Shown in pieces: positions 7,898 to 15,777 of a DNA stretch of 27,513 nt. Every line of letters begins with the position of its first letter. The stretch's first letter is position 1. The notes beneath the pieces were generated by a model that ran no database searches, had not been told where the DNA came from, and saw nothing but the letters and a program-made list of their open reading frames with translations. The translations under genes and the position numbers were made by a program. The stretch comes from JADDRA01 sp051005375 (GTDB taxonomy: Bacteria; Actinomycetota; Acidimicrobiia; Acidimicrobiales; CADCSY01), in assembly GCA_051005375.1 (NCBI GenBank), contig JBPCJK010000023.1, positions 1-27,513 on the forward strand, given 5' to 3'.

Positions 7898-8412
7898 CGA
7901 CCGCCGAACGGGTCAGACTGTTCATCCGACGGCTCGCTCCGTCGGCCATCCAATCCACGACGATCTACCTCACCGGTGGGGCGACTGCCGTCCTCCTCGG
8001 CTGGCGCGACGCCACCATCGACATCGACATCAAGGTCGTTCCCAACGACGGCTCGGTGCTGCGTGGGATCCCGCCGCTCAAGGAGGCGCTCGAGCTCAAC
8101 GTAGAGCTCGCCTCACCCGACCTCTTCCTCCCGGTACGAGCCGGCTGGGAGGGTCGCAGTCCGTGGGAGACAACCTCAGGGCTCCTGGTAGTACGTCACT
8201 TCGACCCCACCGCCCAGGCCCTGGGCAAGCTCGAGCGAGGCCACGCTCGCGACCTCGTCGACGTGGCCGAGCTCTTCCGGCGCGGCTACGTCACACCGAC
8301 ATCGCTCAACTCCGAGCTCGATGCCATCGAGGACGACCTGTACCGGTTTCCAGCCGTTGACCCGCCTTCCCTCCGGCGTGTTGCCGCTGCGGCCATCCGA
8401 CGCTGGGCCTGA
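7885..8412 (+). CDS. DUF6036-type nucleotidyltransferase-fold protein, candidate toxin
   Basis: Protein of 175 aa with the nucleotidyltransferase superfamily core near its N-terminus: YLTGGATAVLLGWRDATIDID, i.e. a GG pair at residues 31-32 and a DxD at 46-48 as candidate metal-binding residues. A helical C-terminal part follows, with GKLERGHARDLVDVAELFRRG, typical of AbiEii/DUF6036-like proteins. Some relatives act as toxins by modifying tRNA or other targets; the target here is unknown. It overlaps the small upstream gene by 13 bp. GTG 7885 was taken as start because GG and DxD then sit at the usual distance from the N-terminus. There is no frame damage, unlike the PIN toxin nearby. Confidence 0.75.
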   Translation: MRRLATAERVRLFIRRLAPSAIQSTTIYLTGGATAVLLGWRDATIDIDIKVVPNDGSVLRGIPPLKEALELNVELASPDLFLPVRAGWEGRSPWETTSGLLVVRHFDPTAQALGKLERGHARDLVDVAELFRRGYVTPTSLNSELDAIEDDLYRFPAVDPPSLRRVAAAAIRRWA

Positions 8413-8516
8413 CCCACGGCATTGCCCATCGGCAACCTGCGTTAACAGCGCTGTCCGACATGCCGAAGCAGCTTGGCCGGACCCGAAGGGCGTGGCGGCC
8501 GGATCTAGGGTTGGGC

Positions 8517-9704
8517 ATGGACGTGGCTGGCCTCAAGGACCGGATGGCCGAGCGGGTGGACGAGTTGGCCGAGGTGCTGGTGACGGTGTCGCACGACATC
8601 CACGACCACCCCGAGCTGGGCTACCAGGAGCACTACGCCCACGACCTGCTCACCTCGGTGCTCGCCGATCAGGGGGTCGAGGTCGAGCGGGGCGCCTACG
8701 ACCTGACCACCGCCTTTGTGGCCGGCGCCGGCAACGATGGCCCGACCGTCGCCATCTGTTGTGAGTACGACGCCCTGCCCGGTCTCGGCCACGCCTGCGG
8801 CCACAACATCATCGCCGCCGCCGGGATGGGGGCGGGGCTGGCCGCTGCCGCCCTGGCCGTCGAGGCCGGCGGACGGCTGCGCATGGTGGGAACGCCGGCC
8901 GAGGAGGGCGGCGCCGGCAAGGTCCTGCTCGCCGAGCGGGGCGCCTTCGACGGAGTCGACGCCGCCATGATGGTGCATCCCGCCGGCGCCGACCTGGCCA
9001 CCATGGACTCCATCGCCGCCGCCCTGTTGGAGGTCGAGTACCACGGCAGGGCTGCCCACGCCGCCGCCGCCCCCCACCAAGGGCGCAACGCCCTCGACGC
9101 CGCCGTACTCGGCTACGTCAACGTGGCTGCCCTGCGCCAGCACATCCGCAGCACCGAACGGGTGCACGGGGTCTTCACCAGCGGTGGCGACAAGGCCAAC
9201 GTCGTCCCCGACCACACCGCCATGAGCTGGATGGTGCGGGCCGCCCGGGCCGCCGCCCTGGATCCCCTGAGAGCCCGGGTTCTGGCCTGCCTGGAGGCGG
9301 GGGCCGCGGCCACGGGCTGTCGCATGGAGCATCGGCCGGTGAGCCGGGACTACGCCGAGATGGTCGACAACCCCACGCTGCTTGACCTCTACCGGGCCAA
9401 CTCGGCCGCCCTGGGCCGGCCGCTGTCCGACGCTTCGTCGTCCGATGCCCGGGTGGTGGGCAGCACCGACATGGGCAACGTCAGCTACCTGGTGCCCTCC
9501 ATCCACCCCATGCTCAAGGTGGCCCCGGCCGAGATCTCCATCCACTCCGCCGACTTCGCCGTGCACGCCCGCTCCGAAGCCGGCGACCGGGCCGTGCTCG
9601 ACGGGGCCAAGGCCATGGCCATGACCGTCGCCGACCTCTGGGCCCGCCCCGGCACGCTCGACGAGGTGCGGGCCACCTTCGCCCCGCCCGCCCCGCCCTC
9701 GTGA
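8517..9704 (+). CDS. M20 family amidohydrolase/peptidase (M20D, AbgB-like)
   Basis: Zinc-dependent cytoplasmic hydrolase of 395 aa that would remove an acyl or amino-acid group from an amide or dipeptide-like substrate. Motifs: DIHDHPELGYQE (about residues 27-38), the metal-site block CEYDALPGLGHACGHN (82-97), the catalytic GTPAEEGGAGK (125-135), and the dimerisation-domain signature HGRAAHAAAAPHQGRNALDA. The C-terminal STDMGNVSYLVPSIHP carries a further conserved region. ATG 8517 is preferred over the upstream in-frame ATG at 8460 because family homology begins there and an AGGG lies just upstream. Substrate preference (aminobenzoyl-glutamate, N-acetyl amino acid or other) cannot be decided. 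It is a single gene convergent with the nuo-like operon. Confidence 0.9.
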   Translation: MDVAGLKDRMAERVDELAEVLVTVSHDIHDHPELGYQEHYAHDLLTSVLADQGVEVERGAYDLTTAFVAGAGNDGPTVAICCEYDALPGLGHACGHNIIAAAGMGAGLAAAALAVEAGGRLRMVGTPAEEGGAGKVLLAERGAFDGVDAAMMVHPAGADLATMDSIAAALLEVEYHGRAAHAAAAPHQGRNALDAAVLGYVNVAALRQHIRSTERVHGVFTSGGDKANVVPDHTAMSWMVRAARAAALDPLRARVLACLEAGAAATGCRMEHRPVSRDYAEMVDNPTLLDLYRANSAALGRPLSDASSSDARVVGSTDMGNVSYLVPSIHPMLKVAPAEISIHSADFAVHARSEAGDRAVLDGAKAMAMTVADLWARPGTLDEVRATFAPPAPPS

Positions 9705-9724
9705 GCTCCGCCAGGTCCTGGCTC

Positions 9725-9806
9725 CCCTCCGTTCTGGCCCCCGTAGCGAGACAAAATCCCCGCGGTTCTGGGGCCAGAACGGTGGAGGGAGGGGCCAGAA
9801 CGGTGG
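9725..9806. terminator. Inverted and direct repeats between convergent genes, probable bidirectional terminator
   Basis: The M20 gene and the nuoN-like gene end facing each other across about 110 bp. The left arm cccctccgttctggcccc (from 9724) is matched in reverse by ggggccagaacgg (9770-9782), with the pairing extended after a 3-nt bulge. The right arm is repeated directly as ggggccagaacggtgg at 9770-9785 and 9791-9806. The core gttctggggccagaac (9765-9780) is itself palindromic. Position and structure suit transcription termination on both strands, but there is no T run, so the mechanism is uncertain. Confidence 0.55.
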
Positions 9807-9815
9807 GGGTGGGTG

Positions 9816-11258
9816 TCAGCCGGGGAGCAGGCGGGCCAGGTCGAGTGCGCCGATGAGGGGCTGGGCCGCGACGCCGAGGGCCACCACGCCGACTCCGCAG
9901 GCCACGGTCGCCACCGCCGCCGAGCGCCCGAGCACCGGTATCGGTGCAGCCAGCGGCTCGAAGTAGGCGGGGGCGATGACCCGCAGGTAGTAGGCCAGCG
10001 AGACCACGGTGTTGACGATGGCCAGCACCGCCAGCCAGGTGTAGCCGGCGTCGATGGTGGCGGCGAAGAGCATGACCTTGGCGTCGAAGCCGGCCAGGGG
10101 TGGGATGCCCACCAGGGAGAGGAAGGCCACCACCAGGACCAGGGCCAGCACGGGCCGGGCTCGGGCCAGGCCGGCGTAGGTGGCCCGGTCGGTGCGCCCC
10201 CGCAGCTCCACCACCACCCCGAACGCTGCCAGGTTGGCCACGGCGTAGGCGGCCAGGAAGTAGACCAGGGCGGTTACCGCCATGTCGCTTCGCCCCAGCG
10301 CCACCACGGCCATGAGGCCGTAGCCGGTCTGGGACACCGCCGACCAGCCCAGCAGCCGGCGCACGTCGTCCTGGCCCAGGGCGGCCAGGTTGCCCAGCGT
10401 CATGGTGGCCGCCGCCATCACCGCCACCAGGGGGCGCCAGCCCACGATGTCGGCGGGCAGGACGGCCACCAGGCGGCCGATGGCCACCAGGGCACCCACC
10501 TTGGGGGCGACGGTGAGGAAGGCGGCCACCGGAGCCGGGGCGCCGTCGGCCACGTCGGGCACCCAGGCGTGGGCGGGCACCGCGCCCAGCTTGAAAGCCA
10601 GGCCGAGGACGACCAGGGCCGTCCCGGCGATCAGGGCGGTGCCGTCGGAGCCGGGCAGAGCGCCGGCCAGGCCAACAAGGGTGGTGGTGGCCCCCAGCCC
10701 GAAAAGCAGGACGACGCCGTAGACCATGGCCCCGTTGGTGAGGGCCCCGAGCAGGTAGTACTTCATGGCGGCCTCGCCCGAGCGGGCCGAGCTGCGGTGG
10801 TAGGCGGCGAGCACGTAGCCGGTGGCCGAGGACAGCAGGAGCCCGACGACCATGGCCATGAGATCGGCGGCGCCGGCCAGCATCACCGCCCCCAGGGTGG
10901 AGAGCAGGAGCAGGGTGTAGTACTCCCCGTGGCGAGGATCGTCGGCGAACCACTCCACCGACAACAGGACGGTCACCGCCGCCACGCCGATGAGGATGAG
11001 CTTGGCCCACACGGCGCTGTCGTCGGCGGCGTAGGTGTCGAAGAAGGTCAGCGCCTGGCCCCCCCCGAGCATGGCCGCCGAGGCCAGCCCGGCGCCGGCG
11101 AGGGTCACCAGGGCCAGCACGGCGGCGCCGGCCTGGGCCGGCCGGGGGGCGAACAGGGCGAAGACCAGGACCATCACGGCCCCGACCACGAGCACGACCT
11201 CGGGGGCCACGGAGCCCACCGGCATGTCCATGGCGCCGCCGCCACCCATACCGCCCAT
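9816..11258 (-). CDS. nuoN: Complex I-like membrane subunit N (NuoN/ND2-like antiporter subunit)
   Basis: Proton-channel subunit of a complex I-like membrane arm, 480 aa from the ATG at 11258, with about 14 hydrophobic segments. Family features: the helix-7 lysine region GLAFKLGAVPAHAWVPDVADGAPAPVAAFL, a second lysine in VAPKVGAL, and QDDVRRLLGWSAVSQTGYGLM. In helix 5, where E. coli NuoN has GIELISLP with an essential-type Glu, this protein reads GLLLSSATG, so the acid appears replaced by Leu (aligned by eye). Start choice is complicated by a tandem duplication: ATG 11258 and ATG 11228 are both possible. It is the last gene of the operon, separated from nuoM by 63 bases. Confidence 0.9.
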   Translation of the reverse strand: MGGMGGGGAMDMPVGSVAPEVVLVVGAVMVLVFALFAPRPAQAGAAVLALVTLAGAGLASAAMLGGGQALTFFDTYAADDSAVWAKLILIGVAAVTVLLSVEWFADDPRHGEYYTLLLLSTLGAVMLAGAADLMAMVVGLLLSSATGYVLAAYHRSSARSGEAAMKYYLLGALTNGAMVYGVVLLFGLGATTTLVGLAGALPGSDGTALIAGTALVVLGLAFKLGAVPAHAWVPDVADGAPAPVAAFLTVAPKVGALVAIGRLVAVLPADIVGWRPLVAVMAAATMTLGNLAALGQDDVRRLLGWSAVSQTGYGLMAVVALGRSDMAVTALVYFLAAYAVANLAAFGVVVELRGRTDRATYAGLARARPVLALVLVVAFLSLVGIPPLAGFDAKVMLFAATIDAGYTWLAVLAIVNTVVSLAYYLRVIAPAYFEPLAAPIPVLGRSAAVATVACGVGVVALGVAAQPLIGALDLARLLPG

Positions 11259-11292
11259 CACCAACCGTCCCCGCCACCCATACCGCCCATCA
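11241..11292. repeat. 20-bp direct repeat, 32-bp period, at the nuoM-nuoN junction
   Basis: The sequence gccacccataccgcccatca occurs at 11241-11260 and again at 11273-11292. On the coding (minus) strand each copy includes ATGGGCGGTATGGGTGGC, the start of nuoN. The outer copy opens a 10-codon frame (MGGMGGGDGW) whose TGA overlaps the ATG of nuoN. The duplication has thus created a mini-ORF leader coupled to nuoN. Confidence 0.9.
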
Positions 11293-11321
11293 GCGGCTGC
11301 CCCCGATGTCGGTGGCGCCCA

Positions 11322-12800
11322 TCAGCGGCCCACCAGGGGCCCGGCGACGGTGTCGATGACGTCGAGCACCCAGGCCGGGGCCACCCCGAGGACCACGGTC
11401 AGACCCACGAGGGGCACCAGGGCGGCCACCTCTACGCGCGACAGGTCGGGCCAGGATTCCCACCGCTGCGGGAGAGGGCCGAGGAAGGCTCGCTGCAGCA
11501 TGCGCAGGAACAGAGCGGCGGTGACCACCAGGCCGACCAGGGCCAGCCCGGCCAGCACCGGGTAGACCGAGAAGGTCCCGGCGAAGACCTGGAACTCGGC
11601 CACGAAACCGACCAGTCCGGGCAGGCCCAGGCTGGCGAAGGCGGCCACCACCACCGCCGCGGTCATGGCCGGGGCCCGGGCGGCCAGACCGCCGAGCTCA
11701 CCCAGCTCGTAGGTCTCGGCCCGGTCCCACACCGACCCGGCCAGCAGGAACAGGGCGCCGGTGATGAGCCCGTGGGCCACCATCTCCAGGGTGGCACCCG
11801 ACAGCGCCAGGCTCCTGGCGGCGGTGTCGCCTGAGCGGGCCGCCCCGGCGACGGCGACCCCGAGGATGACGTAGCCCATGTGGTTGACGCTGGTGTAGGC
11901 CACCAGGCGCTTGAGGTTGGTCTGGGCCAGGGCGACCAGGGCGCCGTAGACGATGCTGACCACGGCGGCGATGGCCAGGGGCAGGGCGAAGCGCTGGAAG
12001 GTGTCGGGCATCATCGACAGCAGGATGCGGACGAAGCCGTAGGTGCCCATCTTCAGCAGCACCCCGGCGAGGATGGTCGACGCCGGGGCGGGGGCGTCGA
12101 CGTGGGCCGGCGGCAGCCAGGTGTGGAACGGCACCATCGGCGTCTTCACGGCGAAGCCAACGACGAAGCCGAGGAACACCAGCGAGGCCCGCAGCCCCCC
12201 GCCGGAGAGCGGCTGTTGGGCGATGAGCTCGGCCATGTCGAAGGTGCGGGGCGACGAGGCCAGGTACAGCCCGAGGATGGCCAGCAGCATGGCCAGCGAG
12301 CCGGCCAGGGTGTAGAGGAAGAACTTGAGCGCCGAGCGCTGCGAGTCGCCGTGGCCCCACACGGCGATTAGGAAGTACATGCCCACCAGGGACAGGTCGA
12401 AAAACACGTAGAACAGGAACAGGTCCAGGGCCAGGAACAGCCCGAGGGAGGTGCCCTCCAGAAAGAGGAAGGCGGCGTAGTACTGGCGTGCCCGTCCTCT
12501 TAGGTCCACCGGGTAGGCCATGCTGACCACGAACAGCAGGGCCGACATGGCCGCCAGCGGCAACGACAGACCGTCGACGCCGACCTTGTAGCCCACGCCG
12601 AGGGTGGGGATCCACGGTGCCGACTCGACCAGCTCGAACCTCCCGCTGCCGTCGAAGCGGGCCCAGGCCAGCGCCATGACCACCAGGGGGACACTGGCCA
12701 CGGCCAGAGCCACCAGGCGGGTGGGCCGTTGGCCGAGCCGGTTGGCCAGCAGCAGGGCTACGGCGCCGGCGAGGGGGACGACGATTGCGGCGGTGAGCAC
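11322..12800 (-). CDS. nuoM: Complex I-like membrane subunit M (NuoM/ND4-like antiporter subunit)
   Basis: Antiporter-like, proton-pumping subunit of 492 aa with about 14 helices. Diagnostic segments: VGVDGLSLPLAAM, YVFFDLSLVGMYFLIAVWGHGD, VGFAVKTPMVPFHTWLPPAHVDAPAPASTILAG (helix-7 lysine present) and AQTNLKRLVAYTSVNHMGYVILG. In helix 5 the usual conserved Glu (E. coli NuoM E144, in FFFWEMML) aligns with Asp in FFDLSL. The GTG start has a GGAGG 7 bases upstream, within which lies the stop of the nuoL-like gene, so the two are coupled with a 3-bp gap. Its stop lies in a repeated tgatggg sequence shared with the nuoN start. Confidence 0.96.
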   Translation of the reverse strand: MLTAAIVVPLAGAVALLLANRLGQRPTRLVALAVASVPLVVMALAWARFDGSGRFELVESAPWIPTLGVGYKVGVDGLSLPLAAMSALLFVVSMAYPVDLRGRARQYYAAFLFLEGTSLGLFLALDLFLFYVFFDLSLVGMYFLIAVWGHGDSQRSALKFFLYTLAGSLAMLLAILGLYLASSPRTFDMAELIAQQPLSGGGLRASLVFLGFVVGFAVKTPMVPFHTWLPPAHVDAPAPASTILAGVLLKMGTYGFVRILLSMMPDTFQRFALPLAIAAVVSIVYGALVALAQTNLKRLVAYTSVNHMGYVILGVAVAGAARSGDTAARSLALSGATLEMVAHGLITGALFLLAGSVWDRAETYELGELGGLAARAPAMTAAVVVAAFASLGLPGLVGFVAEFQVFAGTFSVYPVLAGLALVGLVVTAALFLRMLQRAFLGPLPQRWESWPDLSRVEVAALVPLVGLTVVLGVAPAWVLDVIDTVAGPLVGR

Positions 12801-12803
12801 GCT

Positions 12804-14798
12804 TTACCTCCAGAGGGCGGCCACGGCCACCACGAGGACGAAGCCGGCCGCGACCAGCCGGTAGTAGAAGTGGGACAACCCGGTCTGCAGCCGGCGGCTG
12901 GAACGGCCGGCAGCGCCTGCGCCCCGGGCCACGCTCTCGACGGCGCCGTCGACCCCTACCTCATCGGCCCGGCGGGAGGCACCTGCCGCTCGCAGGGTGG
13001 CGCCGGCCACGGCCAGGACGGCACCGTCGAAGCTTCGCTCGCCCCACCACGAGGATGAAAAGGCCCGGGAGGCGCCGGCGGCGACGGCCACGGCCAGGCG
13101 CACCCCGGCGTCGACGACCCGGTCGTCGAACGCCGCCAGCGCCCGGGACAGGCCCAACACCGGGTCGACCACCACCACCCGGGCCAGAGCGGGCAGCCCC
13201 AACCAGCCGCTCAGCCAGGCCTGGACCGGGGCGGGGAGGCTCACGCTGAGCAGCCGGTCGCTGCGGGCGAGCAGGGTCAGCACCGCGGCGGCAGCGGCGA
13301 TGCCGCCCAGGGAGGCGGCCAGCTCCCAGGGCTCGGAGGCGGCCAGGCGACCACCGCTCAGGCCCTCCACCACGGCGCCGGCCCCAGGGAGCCACAGGGC
13401 GCCCAGGGCCACGGTGGCCACCGCCAGCAGGCCCAGCGCCACCTGCTCGGCGTGGGTAGGACGGGCCACCTCGCTTCGGGGTGGGCCAGGAGCGAACGCC
13501 AGCAGGGCCAGTCGCCCGGCGTAGAGGGCGCTGAGAAAGGCGGCCACCACCACCCCGGCAGCGAGCCAGCTGCTCTGGTGGACGGCGGCGGCCAGGATCT
13601 CCTCCTTGGAGCGGGCCGCGCCCAAAGGGGGGACGGCGCCCAGGGCCAGGGCGCCGGCGAGGAAGGTGACGGCGGTGAGGGGGAGTGCCCGGCCGAGGCG
13701 CATCGAGCCCAGCCAGCCGGTCCCGGCGGCGTGGAGGGCGACGCCGGCCCCAAGGAACAGCAGGGACTTGAAGGCGGCGTGGGTGACCAGGTGGGCACCG
13801 GCAGCGGCGGTGGAGCCGGCGCCTATGGCTACCAGGATGAGGCCGTACTGGGCCGAGGTCGACGCCGCCAGGGCCCGCTTCAAGTCGGTCTGGGCGGTGG
13901 CCACGATGCCCCCCGCCAGGGCGGTGGCCAACCCCAGGCCGGCCACGGTGGTGGGCAGCCAGGGGGCGCCGCCGAGGAGAGGAACGGTGCGGGCCAGCAG
14001 GTAGGCGCCGGCGGCCACCATGGTGGCGGAGTGCAACAGGGCGCTGACCGGGGTGGGGCCGGCCATGGCCGAGAACAGCCAGGGCGAGAAGGGGAGCTGG
14101 GCCGATTTGGTTGCCGCCGCCAGGAGCAGCCCGCCTGCCACCACCGCTGCCTGCCAGCCCCTCAGCGAGGCCAATCCGCTGTAGCCGGCGGAACCGGCGG
14201 TGGTCAGCGCCACCCCGGCGGCGGCGACCAGACCGAGGTCGCCCAGCCGGGTGGTGAGAAAGGCGGCCGCCGCTGCCGGGGGGCGCTCCGGGTCGCGCCA
14301 GTCGTGGGCGATCAGCGCCCAGGAGGTGGCTGCCACCAGCTCCCAGCCCACCAGCACGACGACCAGGTCGCCGGCAGCGACGAGGACCAGCATGGCGGCC
14401 ACGAAGGCCAGCAGCAGGGCGAGCAGGCGCCGCAAGCCGGGGTCGTGGCGCAGGCCGGCGCTGTACCACTCACGGCGATGATCCGCCGTGGCTTCGTACC
14501 ACTTACGGCGATGATCCGCCGTGGCTCCGGCGAAGAGCACCACGGGAAAGGCGATGGCCGGCACCAGGACGACCATGACCCGACCCAGCCCCTCGACGGC
14601 CAAGCCCAGCTCCAGGCCCGGTCCCCAGCGCCAGGAGGCGGTGGGTTGGACGGCCGCCGCCCACAGCCCGACGGCCAGGGTGACGGCGGTAGCGGCGGTG
14701 GCCAACGCTACCTGGGAACCAGGGCGGCGGCCGGCGAGGAGCACGGCGCCGGCGCCGGCGAGGGGCACGAGGATGAGGAGCCAGGCCACGTCCGTCAA
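12804..14798 (-). CDS. nuoL: Complex I-like membrane subunit L (NuoL/ND5-like antiporter subunit)
   Basis: Distal antiporter-like subunit, 664 aa. Hallmarks: GWELVAATSWALIAHDW (helix-5 Glu kept), TKSAQLPFSPWLFSAMAGPTPVSALLHSATMVAAGAYLLAR (helix-7 Lys kept), QTDLKRALAASTSAQYG, HLVTHAAFKSLLFLGAGV and ARSKEEILAA (helix-12 Lys kept). A C-terminal extension after residue 530 would form the lateral helix and end in a membrane anchor. An 11-residue in-frame duplication (ATADHRR(K/E)WY(E/S)) lies in the loop after the third helix. The TTG start overlaps the nuoK stop (TTGA); GTG 14789 is an alternative. Confidence 0.95.
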   Translation of the reverse strand: MTDVAWLLILVPLAGAGAVLLAGRRPGSQVALATAATAVTLAVGLWAAAVQPTASWRWGPGLELGLAVEGLGRVMVVLVPAIAFPVVLFAGATADHRRKWYEATADHRREWYSAGLRHDPGLRRLLALLLAFVAAMLVLVAAGDLVVVLVGWELVAATSWALIAHDWRDPERPPAAAAAFLTTRLGDLGLVAAAGVALTTAGSAGYSGLASLRGWQAAVVAGGLLLAAATKSAQLPFSPWLFSAMAGPTPVSALLHSATMVAAGAYLLARTVPLLGGAPWLPTTVAGLGLATALAGGIVATAQTDLKRALAASTSAQYGLILVAIGAGSTAAAGAHLVTHAAFKSLLFLGAGVALHAAGTGWLGSMRLGRALPLTAVTFLAGALALGAVPPLGAARSKEEILAAAVHQSSWLAAGVVVAAFLSALYAGRLALLAFAPGPPRSEVARPTHAEQVALGLLAVATVALGALWLPGAGAVVEGLSGGRLAASEPWELAASLGGIAAAAAVLTLLARSDRLLSVSLPAPVQAWLSGWLGLPALARVVVVDPVLGLSRALAAFDDRVVDAGVRLAVAVAAGASRAFSSSWWGERSFDGAVLAVAGATLRAAGASRRADEVGVDGAVESVARGAGAAGRSSRRLQTGLSHFYYRLVAAGFVLVVAVAALWR
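14463..14528. repeat. 33-bp tandem duplication inside the nuoL-like gene
   Basis: Two 33-bp copies, 14463-14495 and 14496-14528, differ at only two positions. They add 11 residues in frame. Each unit contains a short palindrome, cacggcgatgatccgccgtg or its variant (a 7-bp stem with a 6-nt loop), which may have promoted slippage. Confidence 0.95.
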
Positions 14799-15100
14799 CC
14801 TCGCAGCCGTCGCAGCTTCTCGGTCATGTCGGCCTTGCGGATGCGGTAGATCCCGATGACCAGGGCGAAGCCGATAGCGGCCTCAACCGCCATGACGGCC
14901 ATGATGACCACGGTCAGGAGCTGGCCCTTGGGCGCCCCACCGGCACTCATGGCCCACAGTGCCACCGCCGCCAGCATGGCCCCGTTGAGCATGAGCTCCA
15001 GGCCCATCATGATCATGACGAAGGTCTGCTGGGACAGCGCCCCGTACAGCCCGATGCCGAACAGGGCAGCGGACATCACTAGAAGCGCCTGGAGGCTCAT
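14795..15100 (-). CDS. nuoK: Complex I-like membrane subunit K (NuoK/ND4L-like)
   Basis: Small three-helix subunit of 101 aa, exactly the usual NuoK length. Both membrane glutamates of the family are visible: in helix 2 (MIMMGLELMLNGAML, about residue 35) and in helix 3 (MAVMAVEAAIGFAL, about residue 73). These belong to the central hydrophilic axis for proton transfer. The ATG overlaps the stop of the nuoJ-like gene by 4 bases (ATGA), and its own stop overlaps the nuoL start. Unlike several partners it shows no departure at the key residues. Confidence 0.97.
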   Translation of the reverse strand: MSLQALLVMSAALFGIGLYGALSQQTFVMIMMGLELMLNGAMLAAVALWAMSAGGAPKGQLLTVVIMAVMAVEAAIGFALVIGIYRIRKADMTEKLRRLRG

Positions 15101-15777
15101 CCCATGTCCTCGTGGTCCATGCCGGCTATATCGGCCGTCTCGCCATTGCTGGACGCTGAACGTTGCTCAGCAACACCAATCGCCCAGGAATCACGGGGGG
15201 GCGGTCCCGCAGCGGCCTCGCCGGCCAGATCCAGTGACGGGGGTGCGGAGGCGTCGTAGGCGTCGCCGAAGCGACCCCGGTGGCTGGCGATGGCGATGGC
15301 GCCGATCATGGTGGCCAGCAGGGTGACACCGGCGCCTTCGAAGATGAGCATGGAGTCGCCCAGCAGCTCGCCGCCGAGCTCAGCCGTGGGCCGGGCGGAG
15401 GGGGCTACCGGGTGGTCGGGAAAGCGGGCGACGAGGCCGACGTAGGCCAGTCCGGCGAAGGCGACCACCCCCGCCACCTGGGCGCTGCGGTGCTGGTGGA
15501 CCATGTTCATGGGGTTCAATCCGGCCGGGTTCATCATGAACATGACCATGAACACCGCCATGATCGTCATCTCCCCGGCCATCATCAGCACCAGCACCAG
15601 TCCGAGGAAGGCTGCGTCGAGCAGGACCATGGTCAGGCCCACACCGACGAAGCTGGCGAAGAGCCAGTAGGCGGCCCGCACCATGGAGTCGGTGCGAAAG
15701 ACCAACCACGCCGCCACCACCGCCCCGGCGGCGAAGGCGTAGAAGGCCACGTCGATCAGGGGCGAGTCGCTGGTCAC
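15097..15777 (-). CDS. nuoJ: Complex I-like membrane subunit J (NuoJ/ND6-like)
   Basis: Five-helix membrane subunit of 226 aa, next to NuoK in the usual order. The third helix, which in canonical NuoJ reads roughly VQILVYAGAVMVLFLF and forms the pi-bulge, reads LVLVLMMAGEMTIMAVFMVMF here. The conserved Tyr is replaced by Met, and an extra Glu sits where Ala is usual (by-eye alignment). Two more helices follow (VAGVVAFAGLAYVGLVA and SMLIFEGAGVTLLATMIGAIAIA). The last 50 residues are hydrophilic and unlike the family. Its start overlaps the nuoH stop by 4 bases. Confidence 0.85.
   Translation of the reverse strand: MTSDSPLIDVAFYAFAAGAVVAAWLVFRTDSMVRAAYWLFASFVGVGLTMVLLDAAFLGLVLVLMMAGEMTIMAVFMVMFMMNPAGLNPMNMVHQHRSAQVAGVVAFAGLAYVGLVARFPDHPVAPSARPTAELGGELLGDSMLIFEGAGVTLLATMIGAIAIASHRGRFGDAYDASAPPSLDLAGEAAAGPPPRDSWAIGVAEQRSASSNGETADIAGMDHEDMG

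Noticed and set aside
8460..8516. M20 hydrolase start at the ATG at 8460
   Set aside because: The first 19 codons (PKQLGRTRRAWRPD...) have no family match, whereas ATG 8517 begins the domain and has an AGGG upstream.
9813..11834. 673-aa plus-strand ORF opposite nuoN and nuoM
   Set aside because: Its Gln/His/Gly-rich composition is typical of antisense reading of GC-rich membrane genes, and no motifs are seen.
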